Below are positions 34,683 to 43,871 of a stretch of DNA of 49,800 bases, in pieces. Within the stretch, counting starts at the first letter, position 1, and the number at the start of each line of letters is the position of its first letter. The stretch spans positions 1-49,800 of the forward strand of contig VRUD01000026.1 in the NCBI GenBank assembly GCA_019456305.1. The letters run 5' to 3'. The stretch comes from Cytophagales bacterium. GTDB lineage: Bacteria > Bacteroidota > Bacteroidia > Cytophagales > VRUD01. The position numbers were made by a program, and so were the translations under genes. The notes beneath the pieces are model-generated. The model did not search any database and was not told where the DNA came from. It saw only the letters and a program-made list of their open reading frames with translations.

Positions 34683-35306
34683 TCAATTGTCAACTGCGAA
34701 CTTCTTTAGCTCCTGATAAACTTTATGAACCGGTAACCCCATCACATTGAAATAGGAGCCATTAATTTTTTCTATACCGATCAACCCGATCCATTCCTGG
34801 ATACCATAGCCTCCTGCTTTGTCAAAAGGCTTATAATTTTCTATATAATAATTGATCTCAGCCTCTTTTATTTCCCTGAACCAGACTTCTGTTTTATCAT
34901 AAAAGGAAATTTCTTTATCCCTACTCAATAAACACACCCCTGTTATCACTTCATGTTTAGACCCTGAGAGCTTTTTTAGCATTTCAAATGCTTCACTTTT
35001 GTTTCGTGGCTTCCCTAATATCTCATCATTCCCGCCTGCCTGGCTTGAGCTATCGTGTTGGCGGGCAGGTAAGCAAACAATCGTATCTGCCGCAATAACG
35101 ATCTCTTTAGTGATCTCATCTTTTAAAGCTTTGGCTTTTGATTCCGCGAGATAAACAGCTACTTGTTCTATTTTAAGATGGGAAGGATAATCTTCATTTG
35201 AAGGTTTTGTTTTTACCACTAAATCAAATCCTGCTTCTTTTAATATTTGTTGTCTTCTTGGGGAATTGGAGGCGAGGATCAGAGGTCGGTTCAGGTTAAA
35301 TTCCAT
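34683..35306 (-). CDS. maf: Maf-family nucleoside triphosphate pyrophosphatase
   Basis: A 207-residue Maf/YhdE-type house-cleaning pyrophosphatase acting on dTTP/UTP or modified nucleotides. It has the substrate loop LASNSPRRQQILKEAGF, the metal-binding IAADTIV (Asp74) and KAEA-type EILGKPRNKSEAFEML. Between VCL and NDEILGKP there is an extra segment of about 13 residues (PARQHDSSSQAGG, 80-92) that homologues lack. It is encoded by a GC-rich element with arms CCTGCC (35035-35040) and GGCAGG (35064-35069). The insert sits in the loop after the active-site aspartate, so activity could be affected, though the frame is intact. It is the last gene of the serC-serA-DUF1015-maf run, 8 bp after DUF1015. 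Confidence 0.94.
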   Translation of the reverse strand: MEFNLNRPLILASNSPRRQQILKEAGFDLVVKTKPSNEDYPSHLKIEQVAVYLAESKAKALKDEITKEIVIAADTIVCLPARQHDSSSQAGGNDEILGKPRNKSEAFEMLKKLSGSKHEVITGVCLLSRDKEISFYDKTEVWFREIKEAEINYYIENYKPFDKAGGYGIQEWIGLIGIEKINGSYFNVMGLPVHKVYQELKKFAVDN

Positions 35307-35314
35307 AGGTTGAT

Positions 35315-36565
35315 TTAATCTAACAAATGCGAAACTATTCCACTTCTCAACTTCGGCTCAAACCATGTAGATTTTGGAGGCATCACTTTACCTGAATCAG
35401 CGATATTGATGAGTTGTTTTATCGTAACAGGATATAATGCGAAAGCCACAGCCATTTCTCCACTATCTACGCGTTCTTCCAGTTCTTCCAATCCCCTGAT
35501 ACCGCCCACGAAGTCAATCCTTTCGTCAGTTCTAGGATCGTTAATATTTAAAATCGAAGATAAAATATTGTTTTGTAGTATGCTTACGTCTAAGGCGCCA
35601 GTAGGGTCATCATTCTTGTAAGTGCCATCCTTTGCAATTAAAGCGTACCATTTATGAGCTAAATACATCCCAAACTCATGATATTTTACAGGTTTTATCT
35701 GGGTTTTTTCAATGCGCTCTATAATAAAATACCCTGATATTTTTTTTAAGAACGCTTTTTCGGAGTAACCATTCAAATCTTTTACAATTCTGTTATAATC
35801 AATAATATTTAATTGGTTTGCAGGAAACAGAACGGTTAGAAAATAGTTGTATTCTTCATTTCCGGTATGGTCCGGATTAAGATTTTTTCTTTCATCGCTC
35901 ACTTTATATGCGGAGGCTGCTCTGTGATGCCCGTCAGCGATGTAAGTGAAGGGTACTTTGGTTTTAAATAATTTGGTGATCTTATCTATAGTTGACTTGT
36001 CATTTATCACCCATACGGTGTGCTGAACAGCATCATCTGCGGTAAAATCGTATTCGGGTGTATTGTTGGAAATATAGTTATTGGTTAATTCGCCAATTTC
36101 GGAAACATCAGGATAGGTTAAAAATACAGGCCCTGTATGTACTCTGGTAGTTTTTATATGGTTTATCCTGTCCTGTTCTTTTGAAGGGCGTGTATGTTCA
36201 TGTTTTTTGATGATGTTTTTCCTGTAATCTGCAATGCCTGAGCAGCAAAAAAGTCCAATTTGCCGATGCATACCCATAACCTGCTGATAAAGATAATAAC
36301 ATTCCTCTTTTTCCTGGAACAAGATGCTATCTGAGATAAACTTATCAAAGTTGTCTTTTGCTTTATCATATACAGCCTGATTGTGGGGATTTACATCTTC
36401 GGGCAGATCAACTTCCGATTTTATAATATGCAAAAAAGAGTAAGGATTTCCCTTAACCGCTACCCTTGCTTCAGCCGAGTTTAGTACATCGTAAGGTTTT
36501 GATGCTACCTTATGCACATGCTTTTTGATGGGTCTTACGCCTTTGAAGGGTTTTATAATAGCCAT
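35315..36565 (-). CDS. DUF1015 family protein
   Basis: A 416-residue cytoplasmic protein starting MAIIKPFKGVRPIKKHV, with KPYDVLNSAEA, the highly conserved FTYIADGHHRAASA motif (about 206-219) and a C-terminal VMPPKSTWFEPKLRSG. The function of DUF1015 is not established. In Bacteroidota it is frequently next to serC and serA, as here, which suggests a link with serine or phosphoserine metabolism (a kinase-like role has been proposed for related proteins). A five-unit heptad array lies directly upstream of its start. Confidence 0.9.
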   Translation of the reverse strand: MAIIKPFKGVRPIKKHVHKVASKPYDVLNSAEARVAVKGNPYSFLHIIKSEVDLPEDVNPHNQAVYDKAKDNFDKFISDSILFQEKEECYYLYQQVMGMHRQIGLFCCSGIADYRKNIIKKHEHTRPSKEQDRINHIKTTRVHTGPVFLTYPDVSEIGELTNNYISNNTPEYDFTADDAVQHTVWVINDKSTIDKITKLFKTKVPFTYIADGHHRAASAYKVSDERKNLNPDHTGNEEYNYFLTVLFPANQLNIIDYNRIVKDLNGYSEKAFLKKISGYFIIERIEKTQIKPVKYHEFGMYLAHKWYALIAKDGTYKNDDPTGALDVSILQNNILSSILNINDPRTDERIDFVGGIRGLEELEERVDSGEMAVAFALYPVTIKQLINIADSGKVMPPKSTWFEPKLRSGIVSHLLD

Positions 36566-36572
36566 GTAAGAA

Positions 36573-36607
36573 AGTACGAAGTACGAAGTACGAAGTATGA
36601 AGTAGAA
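36573..36607. repeat. Five-unit AGTACGA heptad array upstream of DUF1015
   Basis: AGTACGA three times, AGTATGA, AGTAGAA in register, 7 bp upstream of the DUF1015 ATG and 23 bp after the serA stop, i.e. inside the presumed operon. Confidence 0.85.
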
Positions 36608-36630
36608 AATTTGTCATTCGTAAATCAAAA

Positions 36631-37584
36631 TTATTTATTAAAAAACTCAATGATCTTATCAGCCAATTCCAACCCTATTCTTTCCTGTGCCTCAATAGTA
36701 GAAGCGCCAATATGTGGAGTCAATGACACTTTGGGGTGCTTCAGAAGTTCAGGTTTTGGTGTAGGTTCTTCTTCAAAAACATCAATCCCTGCATAAGCAA
36801 CCTTGCCGTTATCCAATGCTTTTATCAGGGTGCTTTCATCTATACATCCACCCCTGGCACAGTTGATGATGTACACACCATTTTTCATTTTTTCAAATTC
36901 AGCCTTTCCAATCATGGGTTTTTCTCCCTTTTTAAAAGGAACATGCATAGAGATAAAGTCGCTTTCTTTTAATACTTGTTCCATACTTACAGTTTTCAAA
37001 GAAACAGAGATTTTTTCTTGGGCTATTTGAAGCTCAATATTCGTTTCATTTAGCATTATATCGCAGGCTAACACTTTCATTCCTATACCAAAAGCAATAC
37101 CTGCTACTTCCTGGCCGATCCTTCCAAGTCCAATGATCCCAAGCATTTTACCACATAATTCGATTCCTTTGGAATATTGTTTCTTGAGTGATTTAAAGTC
37201 AGAAGAACCAAACAAGGGCATTTGCCTGTTAGAATCAGGTAAAAATCTTACAAGGCCAAACAGATGCGAAAATACCAATTCGGCAACAGATAAGGAAGAC
37301 GCAGCAGGCGTATTGATAACTTCAATTCCTTTACTTCTTGCATATTCCACATCAATATTGTCCATTCCAACCCCTCCTCTGCCTATTAATTTCAGATCAG
37401 GACATGCGTCAATGATCTCTTTTCTGATCTGAGTGGCGCTGCGTACCAAAACCGCATCGTAGCTTTTCAGGGCATCTTCCAATTTATCCTGGGCGATATT
37501 ATCTGTATCAATCTGAAAACCAGCTTCCTGTAATTTTGATTTCCCGGAGTCGTCTATGCCGTCATTTGCGAGTATTTTGTTCAT
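36631..37584 (-). CDS. serA: D-3-phosphoglycerate dehydrogenase
   Basis: Oxidises 3-phosphoglycerate in the first step of serine synthesis. The 317-residue protein is the short form without the C-terminal ACT regulatory domain, so feedback by serine is not expected. The Rossmann motif GLGRIGQEV lies at 152-160; catalytic Arg244 (NCARGG), Glu273 (FEEEPTP) and His291 (LTPHIGAST) are all present. serC is 39 bp upstream on the same strand and DUF1015 65 bp downstream, so the genes likely form one operon. Confidence 0.95.
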   Translation of the reverse strand: MNKILANDGIDDSGKSKLQEAGFQIDTDNIAQDKLEDALKSYDAVLVRSATQIRKEIIDACPDLKLIGRGGVGMDNIDVEYARSKGIEVINTPAASSLSVAELVFSHLFGLVRFLPDSNRQMPLFGSSDFKSLKKQYSKGIELCGKMLGIIGLGRIGQEVAGIAFGIGMKVLACDIMLNETNIELQIAQEKISVSLKTVSMEQVLKESDFISMHVPFKKGEKPMIGKAEFEKMKNGVYIINCARGGCIDESTLIKALDNGKVAYAGIDVFEEEPTPKPELLKHPKVSLTPHIGASTIEAQERIGLELADKIIEFFNK

Positions 37585-37623
37585 ATATGTTTTTTATTTA
37601 TTCTTTATTTTTCCTGTTCAAAT

Positions 37624-38706
37624 TTAGACCTCACTTACTTCATGTTTCCCAGCAAAAACCTTCATCACATCAACCAATACCTCAACGCTTTCAAGAGGCA
37701 TAGCATTATATATAGAAGCTCTGAAACCGCCTACAGACCGATGCCCTTTTATTCCAATAATATCATGTTCGGCAGCGAGCGCCAGGAACTCTGATTCTAG
37801 ATCAGGATTGTCCATAATGAAAGTGACATTCATTTTAGAACGGTCTTCTTTATTTGCTGTTCCTTTGAATAATGGGTTTTTGTCGATTTCTTCGTAAAGC
37901 AAATCAGCTTTTTCAATATTTTTTCTTTCCATTTCAGCTAACCCTCCCTGCTCTTTTAGCCACTTTAAGGTTTGTAAAGAGGCATAAATCGCAAATACGG
38001 GGGGCGTATTAAATAAAGAACCGCCTTCTATATGTGTTCTGTAATCCAGCATAGTTGGAATTTCCCGTTTCACTTTTCCTAAAATTTCATCTTTAACGAT
38101 CACTAATGTAACTCCGGCTGGTCCCAGGTTCTTTTGAGCTCCTGCATAAATGAGCGCATATTTTGATACATCAACAGTACGGCTAAATATGTCTGATGAG
38201 AAGTCGGCAACTAATGGAATATTCACATTATAATCTTCATAGATCTGGGTGCCGAAAATGGTATTATTGGTGGTGATATGAAAATAGGCAGCATTTTCCG
38301 GCAGATCATACTGTTTGGGGATGTAGTTGTAATTTGAGTCGGAAGAAGATGCGACAACATTTACATTGCCGAAAAACTTAACCTCTTTGATGGCTTTTTT
38401 TGCCCATGAACCGGTCTCAAGATATGCTGCAGTTTGTCCCTCATCTAAAAGGTTATATGGGATCATGCAAAATTGCAGGCTTGCACCGCCTTGCAGGAAC
38501 AAAACGGAATACCCGTCCGGCACATTGAGTAATTCTTTTATAAGCGTTGTAGCTTCTTCAATTATCCCGGTAAATTCTTTACTTCTATGAGAAATTTCGA
38601 GAATGGACAATCCGCTATTGTAAAGCTCATTCACAGCTTTTGCCGAATTTTCTATAGTGTAACCGGGCAAAAGCGAAGGACCCGGATTAAAATTGTATTT
38701 TTTCAT
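37624..38706 (-). CDS. serC: Phosphoserine aminotransferase
   Basis: PLP enzyme for the second step of serine synthesis (3-phosphohydroxypyruvate to phosphoserine), also used for pyridoxine synthesis in some bacteria. The 360-residue length is normal. It starts [20 protein letters not shown]; the PLP-binding motif is [10 protein letters not shown] with Lys192; LQGGAS at 71-76 contacts the phosphate and [14 protein letters not shown] is the C-terminal signature. First gene of the serC-serA-DUF1015-maf run. The 190-bp region between it and the divergent lipoprotein gene is AT-rich with no clear promoter box. Confidence 0.97.
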   Translation of the reverse strand: MKKYNFNPGPSLLPGYTIENSAKAVNELYNSGLSILEISHRSKEFTGIIEEATTLIKELLNVPDGYSVLFLQGGASLQFCMIPYNLLDEGQTAAYLETGSWAKKAIKEVKFFGNVNVVASSSDSNYNYIPKQYDLPENAAYFHITTNNTIFGTQIYEDYNVNIPLVADFSSDIFSRTVDVSKYALIYAGAQKNLGPAGVTLVIVKDEILGKVKREIPTMLDYRTHIEGGSLFNTPPVFAIYASLQTLKWLKEQGGLAEMERKNIEKADLLYEEIDKNPLFKGTANKEDRSKMNVTFIMDNPDLESEFLALAAEHDIIGIKGHRSVGGFRASIYNAMPLESVEVLVDVMKVFAGKHEVSEV

Positions 38707-38896
38707 AACAATATTAATTTTTTTTCGTAAACCCTGTTAAAGAAATATAAATAAATAGTGATATTAAACTGTTTTTGCTTATTCATTTTAGATAATCACT
38801 GTCTATATCTATTACTTTTTTAAACGGTGTAAAGATAGTATATTTTAAGCGATAATTTTATAATAGAATAATAAAATTCATTACAAATTTAATAAC

Positions 38897-39829
38897 ATGT
38901 ATTTTCAGAGAAAAATCATTGTAATCCTAATCGTTAGTTTAACCCTATTTTTAACAGGTTGTGGTTTTAATAATAACGAAGAGAAAAAAATAGCACGGGA
39001 GTATGATGTAGAAAGCGTGGGAGATTTAATAGTATCAGTAGAAAATATCCCAGACCTGTCTAATCAAATAATTGAAAGTATTCTAAATTCTTTCCCATCA
39101 CCTGTAGAAATATCTTACCTTCTTAAAGCTGTTGGTACTGGTTATTCTTATAATATTTTAAATCCTGCAGATAACAAAAATAAATATATAACAAGCTATA
39201 AGAAAGCTATAAATCTTGGTACTTATGGAGCAGATCTTGGCTATACAAACATATATGCACAGAGAAGAGATGTGATAGAGTACCTGAATCTTGTCTATGA
39301 ACTTGCTAATGAAATTTCGATAGGTCATGTTTTTGACTTTAATTCAATCAAAAGGGTGGCTCTAAACAGTGAAAACTTAGATTCGTTATTATATATGACT
39401 ACTGTAAATTACGAAAGGATGAATAAATATTTACGTGAGCAAGATCAATTAAAGTTAAGTGTCTTAATGCTTACCGGGGGTTGGTTAGAATCTATATACC
39501 TCTTATCACAGGTAGCTAAGCAAAGCGGTAATGATGAATTAAAAGAAAGGGTAGGTGAACAGAAAATAACCCTTGATAACATCATGCTGCTTTTATCTGT
39601 CTACCAGGTTGACCCTGATGTAAGAAAATTACTTAATAAATTTATGAAACTGAAAAATCTTTATGACCAGGTAGAGATCGTGTATCATTACGCTGAACCT
39701 GATTTTACGGAAGTAGATGGAAAGATGGCAGTAGTAGATAATAGTACAACGACTATAAATATCTCTGATGAGTTATTTATGCAGATCATTGAAATGATAG
39801 AGTCGATTCGTAGTGGGATTATCACATAA
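38897..39829 (+). CDS. Uncharacterised lipoprotein, 310 residues
   Basis: A lipoprotein signal peptide with lipobox LTGC (Cys22) is followed by an Asn/Glu-rich tether. The mature protein is largely alpha-helical, with conserved-looking motifs SFPSPVEISYLLKAVG, NLGTYGADLGYTNIY and LTGGWLESIYLL. The pattern resembles a Bacteroidota-specific family of about 300-residue lipoproteins of unknown role. It is predicted to sit in the periplasm or outer membrane. It is divergent from serC and followed convergently by a small membrane protein, so context gives no function. Confidence 0.8.
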   Translation: MYFQRKIIVILIVSLTLFLTGCGFNNNEEKKIAREYDVESVGDLIVSVENIPDLSNQIIESILNSFPSPVEISYLLKAVGTGYSYNILNPADNKNKYITSYKKAINLGTYGADLGYTNIYAQRRDVIEYLNLVYELANEISIGHVFDFNSIKRVALNSENLDSLLYMTTVNYERMNKYLREQDQLKLSVLMLTGGWLESIYLLSQVAKQSGNDELKERVGEQKITLDNIMLLLSVYQVDPDVRKLLNKFMKLKNLYDQVEIVYHYAEPDFTEVDGKMAVVDNSTTTINISDELFMQIIEMIESIRSGIIT

Positions 39830-39847
39830 TAGGAAAAATTATTTACT

Positions 39848-40171
39848 TTACCGTGTTTTATGACTTATTCTTCTTTTCTCCCTTCGTATTTTAAGGACCC
39901 TGTAGTTAACTATTACGCCAATAATAAATGTAAATAACCCTAACAGAAAAACTCCCAGATCAATGAACCATTGCAGAGGATCAATATGCAAAATTCTAAC
40001 ATTAAAAATAAAAAAACGAAAGGGGTTCCCAATCAACATATTGAGTTCAATACTCCAGGTTATTAAAACAAAAGAAGTTCCTAATAAAAAGCCATAGATT
40101 ATTCTCCAGTTAGAATAGATTTTAGTTTTCTTTTTTTGGGGATACTTCATTGAACCATTGATCATTATCAA
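39848..40171 (-). CDS. Small membrane protein, two predicted helices
   Basis: A 107-residue protein with a basic N-terminus (KYPQKKKTK), two hydrophobic segments (about residues 28-47 and 68-90) and a strongly basic C-terminal tail (KIRREKRRISHKTR). ATG at 40171 or the in-frame ATG at 40150 could be the start. I do not recognise a family. It sits between a convergent lipoprotein gene and alkaline phosphatase; the hydrophobic pattern and positively charged ends support a real membrane protein. Confidence 0.6.
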   Translation of the reverse strand: MIMINGSMKYPQKKKTKIYSNWRIIYGFLLGTSFVLITWSIELNMLIGNPFRFFIFNVRILHIDPLQWFIDLGVFLLGLFTFIIGVIVNYRVLKIRREKRRISHKTR

Positions 40172-40253
40172 ATATTCATTAATCCAATTTCTTACTTCAA
40201 GCTATTATCAGCAATCTTACAATTTAAAGTTCAAAATTCAAAATTTTGAACTA

Positions 40254-41426
40254 TTAATCATCATTAAACCCAAATACTTTAATAAATTTATCAAATATAG
40301 TATTATTATGATATATCCCTGTGAATTTTTCTGCTCCAGGCCCATAAGCAAATACCGGTACCATCACTCCTGTATGATTAGTTGTAGTAAAAGTACCATT
40401 TACTGTTCCGGATAAAAAATCACCTCCATTTATTGCCAGTCCTCCGGTTTCATGGTCAGCAGTGATAACAACTAATGTTTGACCATCTTGCCGGGCAAAA
40501 TCTAATACCAACCCAATTACTTTATCAAAATCCAGCATTTCATCAATAATATATTGAACATCGTTTGCATGGCCTCCCCAGTCTATTTGCGAGCCTTCTA
40601 TCATTAAAAAGAATCCTTTTTCATTGTTATTCAATATATTGATCGCTGTCATTGCTGCTTTAGACAAATAGTCTCCCCTGCCTTCTGACATTTTAACTGG
40701 CTGGTCTTCAGCAATAAAACCTGCCAGTTTGTTGCTATCAATTTGAGCAATGGCATCAATATCAAAAAGAACCTGGTAACCTTTTACTTTTAAGCTATCA
40801 ATTAAGTTTTTACCATCGCTTCTCTGGTTAAAATGTTTGCTGCCACCGCCAATAAATACATCTATATCTGTTTTTAAAAAATCTGCAGCAATTGCTTCAT
40901 ACATTTCTCTGTGTGGTTGATGAGCGATAAAAGCTGCCGGTGTCGCATGCGTGATGGAGCTTGTTGCTACCAACCCGGTAGCCAGGCCATGAGCTTCAGC
41001 TATTTCAAGGATCGTTGGTAATGGCTTACCATTTATGTCAACACCTATTGACAGATTATTGGTTTTTTTCCCGGTAGCAAATGCTGTTGCACTAGCGCCT
41101 GAGTCTGTAATATAATTATTTGCAGAATTGGTCTTAGACAATCCTATGTATTTGATCCGTTCTAAGTTAAGCGAACCTCTGTTTGCTGTCAGTCCGGCAT
41201 AAATTTGGCTTAGCCCCATCCCATCACCAATTAAGAAAATAATATTTTTTGCCTGTTTGTTTGCTGGATTAGATTCAAATGCTGCCTGTTCATCACTTTT
41301 ATTCCCGGGTATTCGGGGTATTTTTTTTGAATCTGTATTGCAAGAAAAGATGAAAATGCACAAGCACAGATAAAAAAGAAATTTAATGACTATTCGCTTT
41401 TTTGTGTCAGTACAATTATAATGCAT
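40254..41426 (-). CDS. Alkaline phosphatase, lipoprotein
   Basis: Metal-dependent phosphomonoesterase of the PhoA family. From ATG 41426 the protein has 390 residues with a lipoprotein signal (FIFSC, Cys29). Visible are the metal-binding IIFLIGDGMG (Asp68), the nucleophile serine in ITDSGASATAFATGKK (Ser109), SQIDWGGHAND and TADHETGGLA, so the active site is complete. The frame is open 31 codons further (to 41519), but that part is mostly an 8-bp tandem repeat giving a His/Cys-rich sequence unlike a signal peptide, so the later start is chosen. Probably scavenges phosphate outside the inner membrane. Confidence 0.93.
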   Translation of the reverse strand: MHYNCTDTKKRIVIKFLFYLCLCIFIFSCNTDSKKIPRIPGNKSDEQAAFESNPANKQAKNIIFLIGDGMGLSQIYAGLTANRGSLNLERIKYIGLSKTNSANNYITDSGASATAFATGKKTNNLSIGVDINGKPLPTILEIAEAHGLATGLVATSSITHATPAAFIAHQPHREMYEAIAADFLKTDIDVFIGGGSKHFNQRSDGKNLIDSLKVKGYQVLFDIDAIAQIDSNKLAGFIAEDQPVKMSEGRGDYLSKAAMTAINILNNNEKGFFLMIEGSQIDWGGHANDVQYIIDEMLDFDKVIGLVLDFARQDGQTLVVITADHETGGLAINGGDFLSGTVNGTFTTTNHTGVMVPVFAYGPGAEKFTGIYHNNTIFDKFIKVFGFNDD

Positions 41427-41468
41427 GAATGCATGATTGCATGGATGCATACAACCATGCAACCATGC
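41421..41468. repeat. Six-unit octad array at the alkaline phosphatase 5' end
   Basis: Units ATGCATGA, ATGCATGA, TTGCATGG, ATGCATAC, AACCATGC, AACCATGC in 8-bp register. The array covers the chosen start codon and the sequence just upstream, so it forms the leader of the transcript and offers several alternative ATG codons in different frames. Confidence 0.8.
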
Positions 41469-41574
41469 AATATTTACCATCTTGTGTAAATAAAGGGATA
41501 GGAATATTTTTTTTTTCATATTCTATTTAATCTGTAAATAAGCTGCCAAATCTCCACTTTCTTGCTTACATTTA

Positions 41575-42717
41575 CTAATTAATAGAAAACTTTTTCCCAG
41601 GCAAGACTTTAACGATACCCTGAAATTCTAAATTCAACAAAAGCGAAGCTGTTTTACTTATAGGTAATTGCGTTTTTATGCTGAGATCATCAATCATCAT
41701 TTCTCCCGCCTCTTTCAGCAATTCATAGATCTTTACTTCATCAGTTGTTAATTTTGATATATCAAACGAATAACTCAGATTATTAGTTCCCTTGTCCCGG
41801 TTATTACCAGGACCTGAGGAAAGTTTTTCTTGTTTTGTAACCCAGTTCATCACATATTTGATGTCTTCAATTGATGTTAGTAAATTTGCTCTATGCGATT
41901 TTATAAGATTGTTGCAGCCTTCTGAAAATTTCTCACCGATATTACCGGGTACAGCAAATACGTCTCTATTATAGCTATTGGCAATTTCGGCTGTGATGAG
42001 TGCTCCTCCTCTTTTTCCGGCTTCTATTACAATGATACAATCTGCCAATCCTGCGATAATGCGATTTCTTGTAGGAAAATGGGGCGCATCGGGTTTTTTA
42101 CCAAAGGGATATTCTGTAAGAATGCCGCCATTTTCAAGCATTTTTACTACTGTGTTCCGGTGCACAGCAGGATAGATAATGTCTATGCCGCTTGCCATTA
42201 CTCCCACTGTAGGAAGGTGATGATACAATGCACGTCTATGTGCAGTTATGTCAATACCGTAAGCTAAACCGCTTACAATCAGGGCATTGAATTGAGTAAA
42301 TTCTTCTATTAATTCATTTACAATTCTTTTTCCATATTCTGTTGCCTGCCGTGTTCCTATTATACTAACAACTTTCGTATTATCCAGGTTTGTATTACCC
42401 TTAAAGTAAATTAACTCCGGGGCATCAATAATTTGTTTAAGCCTTTTTGGGTAACGTTGGTGAGTGTAAAATATCAGTTCTATATCATACTTCCTGGCAA
42501 AATTAATTTCTTTTTCTGCAAGTTTTAGCACATTTTGATTTAATATTACCTTTGCCAGGTGCTCCCCAATCCCTGGAATTTTTAATAATTTGCCTTTTGG
42601 TGTTTTGAATACTGCCTCAGCTGAACCGCAATAGCTTACTAATTGTTTGGTAAGCATATTTCCGATTCCTGAAAGCAAGCCTAGTGCAACTTCATATAAC
42701 AACTTGTCATTCATCAA
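41575..42717 (-). CDS. dprA: DNA processing protein DprA (Smf)
   Basis: Protects and hands incoming single-stranded DNA to RecA during natural transformation. The 380-residue protein has an N-terminal SAM/HhH-like region (IPGIGEHLAKVIL), the Rossmann-fold core with SIIGTRQATEYGKR, VSGLAYGIDITAHRRAL, TEYPFGKKPDAPHFPTRNRII and EAGKRGGALITAEIA, and a C-terminal winged helix (about 315-380). All key motifs are complete. The start could be either of two adjacent ATG codons. Together with the many repeat elements, DprA shows that uptake of DNA is at least possible in this organism, though dprA is widespread. Confidence 0.96.
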   Translation of the reverse strand: MMNDKLLYEVALGLLSGIGNMLTKQLVSYCGSAEAVFKTPKGKLLKIPGIGEHLAKVILNQNVLKLAEKEINFARKYDIELIFYTHQRYPKRLKQIIDAPELIYFKGNTNLDNTKVVSIIGTRQATEYGKRIVNELIEEFTQFNALIVSGLAYGIDITAHRRALYHHLPTVGVMASGIDIIYPAVHRNTVVKMLENGGILTEYPFGKKPDAPHFPTRNRIIAGLADCIIVIEAGKRGGALITAEIANSYNRDVFAVPGNIGEKFSEGCNNLIKSHRANLLTSIEDIKYVMNWVTKQEKLSSGPGNNRDKGTNNLSYSFDISKLTTDEVKIYELLKEAGEMMIDDLSIKTQLPISKTASLLLNLEFQGIVKVLPGKKFSIN

Positions 42718-42736
42718 ATAAACTGGTTACTGCTTG

Positions 42737-42761
42737 CCCCGCACATAACTTATGTGCGGGG
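42737..42761. repeat. Dispersed palindrome, second copy
   Basis: Arms CCCCGCACATAA and TTATGTGCGGGG around a single C, flanked by GCTTG and CTTGC. Same family as 7705-7730. Located just upstream of dprA. Confidence 0.8.
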
Positions 42762-42982
42762 CTTGCCAGATTCTGGTAACAAGGCTTAGATCGGTTGAAT
42801 ACGTAAAATTAAATGTTATTAATAATTTTTGTGTAATTTGATAAAAAAATCGGGTATTATGCCCTTTTTTACGATTCGGAAGGAAGTTTGATGGCGTTGC
42901 ATTCTAATAGCTAGTTTATTAGATGTAAGATGTTTGATGTACGGATAAAGGATACACCGAATATTCCCATCAACCATTATCG

Positions 42983-43235
42983 GTTAGCTGTTAGCTGTTA
43001 ATTTCAGTATAATAATGAAACTGTTGATCATGCGTTGCTCTTCATGCAACCCTTCAAAAAGCTGTTAGCTGTTAGCTGTTGGCTGTTAGCTAAAAGCCAA
43101 AAGCTAATAGCTAAAAGCTAACAGATTCCATTCCTCGTTCCCAAATTTTCAATCTTCTAAAGTTCTTCATTTTGATTTTGTGTTATCAAATCTATTGCTA
43201 ACAGCTAACAGCTAATAGCTAAAAGCTAACAGCTA
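42983..43235. repeat. Three GTTAGCT-type heptad arrays
   Basis: Array 1 at 42983-43003 (GTTAGCT, GTTAGCT, GTTAATT); array 2 at 43061-43123 (nine units, GCTGTTA changing to GCTAAAA/GCTAACA, so its two halves are reverse complementary); array 3 at 43197-43235 (GCTAACA, GCTAACA, GCTAATA, GCTAAAA, GCTAACA, GCTA). Array 3 contains the stop codon of the thioredoxin-like gene. Together with the palindrome they fill the 515-bp gap 42718-43232, in which no gene was seen. Confidence 0.85.
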
Positions 43236-43778
43236 TCCATCTAATGCCTTCTCTATATATTTATAAATTATGTTAGAATTAAAATTGCTCATTTCATCAT
43301 CTTTTAAAGTTCTTTCCAAAGAACCTTTGTGATAAAAAATTACTTTACCTTTTTTATCTATTATTACATGAAGCGGAACGGTAACAATTTGCTTTAAAGC
43401 ATCTTTATTCCATTGCTCACTATCAAAATTAGAGTACTTGTTAATAAGCTCTTGTTCATTAGTGATCTGTTGAAATTTAAAGATCACATCTTTATTTTTG
43501 AAAAAGTTGAAAACTTTTTCTTCATCTTCAGTGGTGATTGCGAGGAATTCTACTGGTTTCTCTTTATATTTATCAACTAAAGCATTAAGTTTTGGAATTT
43601 CTTTAATACAGGGAGCACACCATGTGCCCCAAAAGTTCAGTATAACTACTTTACCTTGTAGGCTGCTCAGCAAGGTCTTTTTCCCTTTAGGATTGACAAA
43701 ATAAAAATCAATGGCATCTTGGGCGAAAACAAAGTGAGCATATATGGCAATTAAAATTGAGAATATACTTTTTTTCAT
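43233..43778 (-). CDS. TlpA/ResA-like thioredoxin-fold protein
   Basis: A secreted or periplasm-facing thiol-disulfide oxidoreductase of 181 residues. A signal peptide ends at FVFAQ (residue 20). The thioredoxin motif is FWGTWCAPCIKEIP with Cys54 and Cys57, preceded by GKVVILNFW and followed by the cis-proline region TVPLHVIID, typical of the AhpC/TSA-TlpA group. It likely reduces disulfides in envelope proteins. The stop codon lies inside a heptad array. Upstream it diverges from the propeller lipoprotein gene. Confidence 0.92.
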   Translation of the reverse strand: MKKSIFSILIAIYAHFVFAQDAIDFYFVNPKGKKTLLSSLQGKVVILNFWGTWCAPCIKEIPKLNALVDKYKEKPVEFLAITTEDEEKVFNFFKNKDVIFKFQQITNEQELINKYSNFDSEQWNKDALKQIVTVPLHVIIDKKGKVIFYHKGSLERTLKDDEMSNFNSNIIYKYIEKALDG

Positions 43779-43871
43779 TTTGTAAATATAAGAATTTTTA
43801 TTTATTTCTATGAATTCTAAAAAAATTATATTTTCTTTGGGATATATTTTTAGACTAATAACAAATTAAAA

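Noticed and set aside
41427-41519. N-terminal extension of alkaline phosphatase
   Set aside because: Most of it is an octad repeat giving His/Cys-rich residues; a standard lipoprotein signal begins at 41426.
42854-42872. GGG/CCC hairpin with T-run as a terminator near dprA
   Set aside because: The stem is only about five pairs with one G-T, and it lies upstream of dprA, where no plus-strand gene ends.
42983-43235. Possible CRISPR array because of regularly repeated short units
   Set aside because: Units are 7 bp with no spacers and vary gradually; no cas genes are present. It is a tandem array, not CRISPR.
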